DNA of 43,829 nucleotides from DATLGB01 sp038258425. Lineage in GTDB: Bacteria > Actinomycetota > Thermoleophilia > Solirubrobacterales > Solirubrobacteraceae. Both the position numbers and the translations under genes were made by a program. This document shows, piece after piece, positions 39,536 through 43,829 of this stretch (positions within the stretch are counted from its first letter, which is position 1; each line of letters opens with the position of its first letter). Below the pieces are notes generated by a model. That model saw nothing but the letters and a program-made list of their open reading frames with translations, was not told where the DNA came from and searched no databases. The stretch covers positions 1 to 43,829 of the forward strand of contig JBBSPV010000033.1 in NCBI GenBank assembly GCA_038258425.1, read 5' to 3'.

Positions 39536-40999
39536 ATGAGAAAGCGAACCCTCCCCATGGCGACCGCCGTGCTGCTGTTGCTGCCCGCCGTCGCCAACGC
39601 CGCCACCCCCGAGCCGACGCCGCTGAAGACCTCCGTGGCGATCGACACCGTCTGGGTGATCCTCGCGGCCCTCGTCGTGTTCTTCATGCAGGCCGGCTTC
39701 GCCTTCCTGGAGATCGGCTTCTCCCGCACGAAGAACGCGGGCACCGTCGTCGCGAAGATCCTCACCAACCTCTCCATCGCTTCTCTGGCCTACTGGGCGG
39801 TCGGCTTCGCCCTCGCCTTCGGCAACGGCAAGCTCGCCGGACACCAGGGCTTCTTCCTCTCCAACTACGGCGACGCCGTCAAGACCTTCGGCGCCATGGG
39901 CTTCTCCAACGTCACGCCGGAGACGAAGTTCTTCTTCCAGTTCGCCTTCTGCGCGGTCTCGCTGGCCATCGTCTGGGGCACGACGCTCGAGCGGATCAAG
40001 TTCGGCGTCTACGTCGCCTACGCGGTGATCTTCGCCGCGGTGATCTACCCCATCGGCTCGCACTGGGTCTTCGGCGGCGGCTGGCTGCAGGCCAGCCTCG
40101 GCATGCAGGACTTCGCCGGGTCCACGGCGGTCCACCTGATCGGCGCCACGGGCGGCCTCGCCGTCCTGCTGCACCTCGGGGCCCGGCGCGGCAAGTACGC
40201 CGCCGACGGCACGCCGCGCGCCATCCCGGGTCACAACATGCCGCTCTTCGGGCTCGGCATCTTCATCCTCTGGCTGGGCTGGTTCGGCTTCAACCCGGGC
40301 TCGACGCTCGGCGCGATGGACGGCCGCTTCACGCAGGTCATCCTCGTGACGAACCTCGCCGCCGCCGCGGGCGTGCTCGGCGCCCTCGTCACGTCGCGGC
40401 TCAAGCAGGGCACGCTCGACATCGGCATGGCCGGCAACGGCGCGATCGCCGCGCTCGTGGCCATCACCGCGCCGTCGGGCTACATCGACGCCTGGGCGGC
40501 GCCGATCATCGGCCTCGTCGCCGGGCTCGGCGTCCCATTGTGCATCTACGCGATCGACAAGCGACTCGACGACCCCGTCGGCGCGCTCTCGGCGCACGGC
40601 ATCGCGGGCGTGTGGGGCACGTTGTCCTGCGGCCTGTTCACCGACCCGACGTTCGCGAAGTACAACGGGGTCGGCGACGGCGGCCTGTTCTACACGGGCA
40701 AGTTCGGCCAGCTCGGGGTCCAGGCGCTGGGCGTGGTCGCGGTGTTCGCCTTCGTGTTCGCCCTCTCCTACGTCTCGTTCGCGATCATCAAGGTGGCCAT
40801 GGGCGGCTCGCTGCGGGTCACCGCGGACGAGGAGGACGCCGGCCTGGACATCTCCGAGCACGGCATGTACGGCTACCCGGAGCAGTTCATCCCGGCGCCG
40901 GAGCTCATCGGCTACTCGGCGCCCCCGACGGAGGTCGCCGCGGAGCTCGGCCGCACGGGCCGAGTGCCCACCGCGACCTCGAGTGAGGTGCCGGCCTGA
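39536..40999 (+). CDS. amt: Ammonium transporter Amt
   Basis: This 487-aa protein has a cleavable signal peptide (MRKRTLPMATAVLLLLPAVA, cut near ANA-AT) and 11 transmembrane helices. Signature parts include FFMQAGFAFLEIGFSRTKNAG, the twin His of the pore (AVHLIGATGG and SAHGIAGVWGT), and GWFGFNPGS. The C-terminal cytoplasmic tail (HGMYGYPEQF and beyond) is the part that contacts PII in Amt/GlnK complexes. Its stop overlaps the PII start by one base (TGATG), the standard amt-glnK coupling. No TANNNT box precedes ATG 39536; the divergent region has TGTCCAYGYG sites. Confidence 0.95.
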   Translation: MRKRTLPMATAVLLLLPAVANAATPEPTPLKTSVAIDTVWVILAALVVFFMQAGFAFLEIGFSRTKNAGTVVAKILTNLSIASLAYWAVGFALAFGNGKLAGHQGFFLSNYGDAVKTFGAMGFSNVTPETKFFFQFAFCAVSLAIVWGTTLERIKFGVYVAYAVIFAAVIYPIGSHWVFGGGWLQASLGMQDFAGSTAVHLIGATGGLAVLLHLGARRGKYAADGTPRAIPGHNMPLFGLGIFILWLGWFGFNPGSTLGAMDGRFTQVILVTNLAAAAGVLGALVTSRLKQGTLDIGMAGNGAIAALVAITAPSGYIDAWAAPIIGLVAGLGVPLCIYAIDKRLDDPVGALSAHGIAGVWGTLSCGLFTDPTFAKYNGVGDGGLFYTGKFGQLGVQALGVVAVFAFVFALSYVSFAIIKVAMGGSLRVTADEEDAGLDISEHGMYGYPEQFIPAPELIGYSAPPTEVAAELGRTGRVPTATSSEVPA

Positions 41000-41373
41000 T
41001 GAAGAAGATCGAGGCGTTCGTCCGGCACGAGTCGTTCGAGCCGATCCGCACGGACCTGCTGAACCTCGGGTTCCCCTCCATCTCCATCTCGGAGGTGAAG
41101 GGGTCCGGACGGCAGAAGGGCATCACGGAGCGCTACCGCGGGGCGGAGCTGACGAACTACCTGCGGCCGAAGCTCAAGCTCGAGTGCGTCGTCGCCGAGG
41201 GCGACACGGAGGCGGTCGTGGAGTGCATCCTGCGCCACGCCCGCACGGGCTCGATCGGTGACGGCAAGGTCTTCGTGCTCCCGGTGGAGCAGGCCTTCCG
41301 GATCCGCACCGGGGAGAGCGGCGAGGACACCCTCCAAGCCCACCCCGACGCGGCGTCCGCGGTCAACGGCTAG
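40999..41373 (+). CDS. glnK: PII signal protein, copy 1 (T-loop Tyr51 replaced by Leu)
   Basis: The 124-aa protein aligns to E. coli GlnB/GlnK without gaps through residue 55: EVKGSGRQKGITERYRGAEL. Y46 is kept, but the modification-site Tyr51 is Leu and residue 49 is Ala. The B-loop (TGSIGDGKVFVLPVE) and C-loop (RIRTGESGEDT) needed for ATP/ADP and 2-oxoglutarate sensing are intact. It should therefore respond to effectors and to Amt, but not to GlnD-type uridylylation/adenylylation at Tyr51 or phosphorylation at Ser49. The C-terminus extends about 8 residues beyond the usual end. It is coupled to amt. Confidence 0.93.
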   Translation: MKKIEAFVRHESFEPIRTDLLNLGFPSISISEVKGSGRQKGITERYRGAELTNYLRPKLKLECVVAEGDTEAVVECILRHARTGSIGDGKVFVLPVEQAFRIRTGESGEDTLQAHPDAASAVNG

Positions 41374-41390
41374 CGCCCCTCCCGCCATCG

Positions 41391-42605
41391 GTGCTCCCCT
41401 CCCCGGCACCCGGCGATCGCGGGGCGGCCGCGGGTCCCCCCGCCCCGCGGCCGGCCCTCGCGGCCCGGCTGCGCACCGTCCACATGGACATGGTGGCGGC
41501 GGTCGTGGCGGGGGAGGGGCTCGGCCGCGTGTGTGCCCTGGCCGCCGCGGCGGTCGGGGCGCCCGTCGTCGTGGTCGTGCCACGCCTCGGGGCCTACGCC
41601 AGCGGCGACGTCGAGCTCGGGCCGGCGCGCGCCTACGTCGAGGGCCGCCTGCGCAACCGGCCGGTGTCCGTGCCGGCCGGCGTCGGGCTCGAGGTCGGCA
41701 TCGACTCGGGCGGCGAGACGGTCGGGGTGGCGCTCGCGCTCGCCGCGGTCGGTCCGGAGGCGGCGGACCTGTTGCACGCGGTCTCCGTCGCCGTGCTCAC
41801 GGAGCTCGCGATGGTCGACGCCCGGCTCGAGGTCGAGGAGAACCTGCGCGGCTCCTTCCTCGAGCAGCTGCGCTCGGGCACGGTCGCCGGCACGCCCGAC
41901 GACGTCGTGCGGCGGGCGGTGCGCTTCGGCTGCGACCTGTCCCGCGGCGCCGTGGGGCTGTGCGCGGAGCCCGCGGGTGAGCGGGTGCGCCACCTCGTCG
42001 CGCTGATCGGCGACGAGGTGCCCGAGGCGCTCGCGCAACTCGCCGACGACGGGCGGGTCTACGGGCTCGTGCCGCCCGCGGCCGGCGAGGCGGACGGTGC
42101 GGCCTCGGCCCTCGGGCTGGCCGGCCGCGTCGCGACCCGACTGCGTGCCCACGGGTCGGTCGGGCTCTCCTCGTTCTTCGCCGACCCGGCGGCCCTCCCG
42201 CGCGCGCTCGAGGAGGCAGCGCTCGTGCTCGACGTCGTGCGCCTCGGCGGGGCGCCGGAATTCGATCCCACCCAGCCCGTCGGGGACGGGACCTACCGGC
42301 TGCTGTTCCGGGTCCTGGCCTCCCACCCGGAGGAGGTGCGCTCGTTCTACGACGACACGATCGCCCCGCTGACCCGCTACGACGAGCAGTACGGGTCCGA
42401 CCTCGTGGCGACGCTCGCGGCCTGGTTCGAGCACGACTGCTCGACCGTCGCGACCGCCGGGGCGATCTTCGTGCATCGCCACACCGTGGCCTACCGGCTG
42501 GAGCGCGTGAAGGAGCTCACGGGCCTCGATCCCCTCCGCAGCGAGGACCGCGAGCGGCTCGGGCTCGGGCTCAAGGCGGGGCGGGTGATCGCCCCCGGGC
42601 GCTGA
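41391..42605 (+). CDS. CdaR/PucR-type transcriptional regulator between two PII genes
   Basis: This 404-aa protein has a GAF-like N-terminal region (about 28-135; MDMVAAVVAGEGLGRVCALA...), a middle CdaR/GGDEF-like domain beginning LRGSFLEQLRSGTVAG, and a C-terminal PucR HTH (HTH_30; about 340-400): FEHDCSTVATAGAIFVHRHTV...YRLERVKELTGLDP. This class activates purine or sugar-acid catabolism and responds to metabolites. Position 17 bp after PII-1 and 25 bp before PII-2 suggests one nitrogen operon and nitrogen control. GTG 41391 has no good ribosome binding site; an internal ATG near residue 32 is an alternative start. Confidence 0.85.
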   Translation: MLPSPAPGDRGAAAGPPAPRPALAARLRTVHMDMVAAVVAGEGLGRVCALAAAAVGAPVVVVVPRLGAYASGDVELGPARAYVEGRLRNRPVSVPAGVGLEVGIDSGGETVGVALALAAVGPEAADLLHAVSVAVLTELAMVDARLEVEENLRGSFLEQLRSGTVAGTPDDVVRRAVRFGCDLSRGAVGLCAEPAGERVRHLVALIGDEVPEALAQLADDGRVYGLVPPAAGEADGAASALGLAGRVATRLRAHGSVGLSSFFADPAALPRALEEAALVLDVVRLGGAPEFDPTQPVGDGTYRLLFRVLASHPEEVRSFYDDTIAPLTRYDEQYGSDLVATLAAWFEHDCSTVATAGAIFVHRHTVAYRLERVKELTGLDPLRSEDRERLGLGLKAGRVIAPGR

Positions 42606-42616
42606 CGGGCCTTGCC

Positions 42617-42622
42617 TATGCT
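42617..42622 (+). promoter_or_regulatory. Possible -10 box TATGCT before the second PII gene
   Basis: TATGCT ends 8 nt before ATG 42631. A GGAG at 42623-42626 overlaps this stretch, 4 nt from the ATG, so the gene may use an internal leaderless promoter, or be translated from the upstream operon mRNA via GGAG. Confidence 0.4.
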
Positions 42623-42630
42623 GGAGCGCC

Positions 42631-42996
42631 ATGAAGAAGATCGAGGCCTACATCCGCCATGAGGCCTTCGAGCCCATCCGCACCGACCTGCTCAACCTCG
42701 GGTTCCCGAGCCTGTCCATCGCCGAGGTCAAGGGCTCCGGCCGCCAGAAGGGCATCACGGAGCGCTACCGCGGGGCGGAGCTGACGAACTACCTGCGCCC
42801 GAAGCTCAAGGTCGAGTGCGTCGTGGCCACGGGCGACGTGGATACCGTCGTCGAGACGATCCTCAAGCACGCTCGCACCGGCGGCATCGGCGACGGCAAG
42901 CTCTTCGTCCTGCCCGTCGAGCAGGCGTGGCGGATCCGGACCGGTGAGAGCGGCGAGGACACGCTGCAGGCCCACGAGGGCAACGCGGGGGCGTGA
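42631..42996 (+). CDS. glnB: PII signal protein, copy 2 (T-loop Tyr51 replaced by Leu)
   Basis: The 121-aa protein is a close paralogue of the 40999 PII: same KGITERYRGAELTNYLRPK T-loop with Leu51 and Ala49, same RIRTGESGEDT C-terminal loop, intact IGDGKLFVLPVE B-loop. A 53-bp stretch covering the T-loop is identical in nucleotide sequence to copy 1, so the two are recent duplicates or have undergone conversion. Because it stands next to a regulator and not next to a transporter, it may have a different target. It has its own likely promoter or GGAG. Confidence 0.93.
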   Translation: MKKIEAYIRHEAFEPIRTDLLNLGFPSLSIAEVKGSGRQKGITERYRGAELTNYLRPKLKVECVVATGDVDTVVETILKHARTGGIGDGKLFVLPVEQAWRIRTGESGEDTLQAHEGNAGA

Positions 42997-43015
42997 CGCT
43001 CCCGCGCCGGCCGGT

Positions 43016-43285
43016 CTAGCCCCCGACGGGGGCGGTGCCGAACATCAGCGTCCGGCGCTCGATGTCGTAGTGGGCGTCCTTCGTCTTGCGCAGGAGGCCC
43101 TGCAGGACCTCGGCGTCCTCGGCGTCCACGGACAGGACCTCCTCCCAGGCCCCCTGGTCGAGCACGAGCTGCAGGGTGAACGTGCCGGGGCCCTCGGCCT
43201 CGGCCGCGACCCAGGAGAACTGGAAGTGGCTGACCTGGCGGACCTTGATGGCGTCGTCGGTGAGGGGCTGTGGGAGCTTGGGCAT
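43016..43285 (-). CDS. Small conserved hypothetical protein
   Basis: This 89-aa protein has no signal or membrane segment. It reads KVRQVSHFQFSWVAAEAEGP, GTFTLQLVLDQGAWEEVLSV, and DAEVLQGLLRKTKDAHYDIE, ending with RRTLMFGTAPVGG: an alternating beta-strand then helix pattern resembling a small cytosolic sheet. I do not know a named family. It is convergent with PII-2 (19-bp gap). A TAGCCC box lies 6 nt before ATG 43285, near the leaderless pattern. Confidence 0.65.
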   Translation of the reverse strand: MPKLPQPLTDDAIKVRQVSHFQFSWVAAEAEGPGTFTLQLVLDQGAWEEVLSVDAEDAEVLQGLLRKTKDAHYDIERRTLMFGTAPVGG

Positions 43286-43360
43286 GCCCCGGGGCTACCC
43301 GCGCGGCGCGGCCGGGAGCGGTCGGCGGGCTGACCGCGGGCGCCCTGCGAGACTCGGGCC

Positions 43361-43829
43361 GTGCCCGAGGCCTACGAGCAGCGCAACTTCGTCCCACCCG
43401 CCGGCGCGACGGATGTGCTGGTCGTCCGCCACGGCGCGTCGAAGGCGTTCGTGCCGGGCGAGCCGGTCGACGTGCTCAGCGGCCAGGACGACCCACCGCT
43501 GTCGCCCGCGGGCGAGCGGCAGGCCGAGGCGCTCGCCGCGCGCCTGGCGCGCGTCGACGTCGACCGCCTCTTCACGACGTCGTTGAAGCGCACCCAGCAG
43601 ACGGCCGCGCCGCTGACGCTCGCTCACGGCCTGCAGCCGGAGGCGATCGACGATCTGCGCGAGGTCGGCCTCGGGGCGTGGGAGCAGGGCGAGCTGCGCG
43701 TGCGCGCGCACGCGCGAGACCCGATCGCCGGGCGGCTGTGGACGGAGCAGCGCGGGGACGTGATCCCGGGCGCCGAGACCCACGAGGCGTGCGCCGCGCG
43801 CGTCGCCCGCGGCTTCGCGCCGGTGCGCA
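43361..43829 (+). CDS. Histidine phosphatase superfamily protein, cut by window end
   Basis: Only the first 156 residues are present. LVVRHGASKAF (R23-H24) is the catalytic RHG motif, followed by DDPPLSPAGERQAEALAARL, FTTSLKRTQQTAAPL (second phosphate-binding Arg) and GAETHEACAARV (catalytic Glu). This is the phosphoglycerate-mutase-like/broad phosphatase branch; substrate cannot be told. Start GTG 43361 follows the region's pattern of GTG starts. The reading frame is open at the edge. Confidence 0.85.
   Translation, partial: MPEAYEQRNFVPPAGATDVLVVRHGASKAFVPGEPVDVLSGQDDPPLSPAGERQAEALAARLARVDVDRLFTTSLKRTQQTAAPLTLAHGLQPEAIDDLREVGLGAWEQGELRVRAHARDPIAGRLWTEQRGDVIPGAETHEACAARVARGFAPVR

Overview
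The window is very GC-rich (third codon positions almost all G or C), densely packed, and reads as a chromosomal segment of an actinobacterium. The gene mix fits class Thermoleophilia/Solirubrobacterales best: a type III glutamine synthetase with Amt and two PII proteins, HemQ, a surface protein with an 'NADxVDG' motif, a DUF4235/DUF1469/DUF3618 small-membrane-protein cluster, GTG starts, 4-bp GTGA overlaps and leaderless promoters. The taxonomic call is inference. I see no tRNA, rRNA, CRISPR array, transposase or prophage.

Layout. 1-1049: a broken acyl-CoA carboxylase carboxyltransferase gene; its N-terminal part lies inverted at the window edge. 1112-5086: lactate permease, a nucleotidyltransferase, and on the minus strand an AraC regulator, a helix-hairpin-helix protein and a VOC protein. 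5087-5410: an unusual intergenic tract with two nested palindromes and a 42-bp tandem repeat. 5995-8803: a tight operon of a BKACE-type beta-keto acid cleavage enzyme, a family III CoA-transferase/racemase and a MerR regulator. 8793-12997: a secreted surface-type protein, a possible 48-aa membrane peptide, an ABC exporter pair, a small membrane protein and a cytochrome c. 13006-18364: DUF2804, nitrilase plus TetR, four small membrane proteins, and a DegV/AI-2E-exporter-family pair. 18477-22841: a thioredoxin-fold protein with a second ABC-2 exporter, then an Fe-S triad (CGFS glutaredoxin, BolA, A-type carrier) and an anchored glycoside hydrolase. 22852-27452: an ABC-F ATPase, a repeat-filled gap, and a membrane protein plus thioredoxin-fold lipoprotein pair. 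27505-33067: SDR, AraC, VOC, HemQ, a glycosyltransferase fused to a flippase-like membrane domain, and a methyltransferase coupled to metH. 36646-43829: DUF4383 protein, then a nitrogen cluster (type III GS divergent from amt, PII, CdaR/PucR regulator, second PII), a small conserved protein and a histidine phosphatase cut by the window end.

The most notable points are these. (1) Both PII proteins carry Leu in place of T-loop Tyr51 and Ala at 49, so the known covalent modification sites are absent, and a CdaR-type regulator sits between them. (2) Three divergent gene pairs are each driven from one 10-bp element AGNNTANNCT-like box (first bases A/G-G) that provides a -10 hexamer on both strands sharing the central TA, with start codons 6-11 nt away; many other leading genes here also look leaderless. 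(3) A 16-bp palindrome GGTCGC-N4-GCGACC occurs three times, only between genes. (4) The glycosyltransferase-flippase fusion and the BKACE operon are candidate uncharacterised biochemistry. (5) The carboxyltransferase inversion at the window start may be an assembly fold-back rather than biology.
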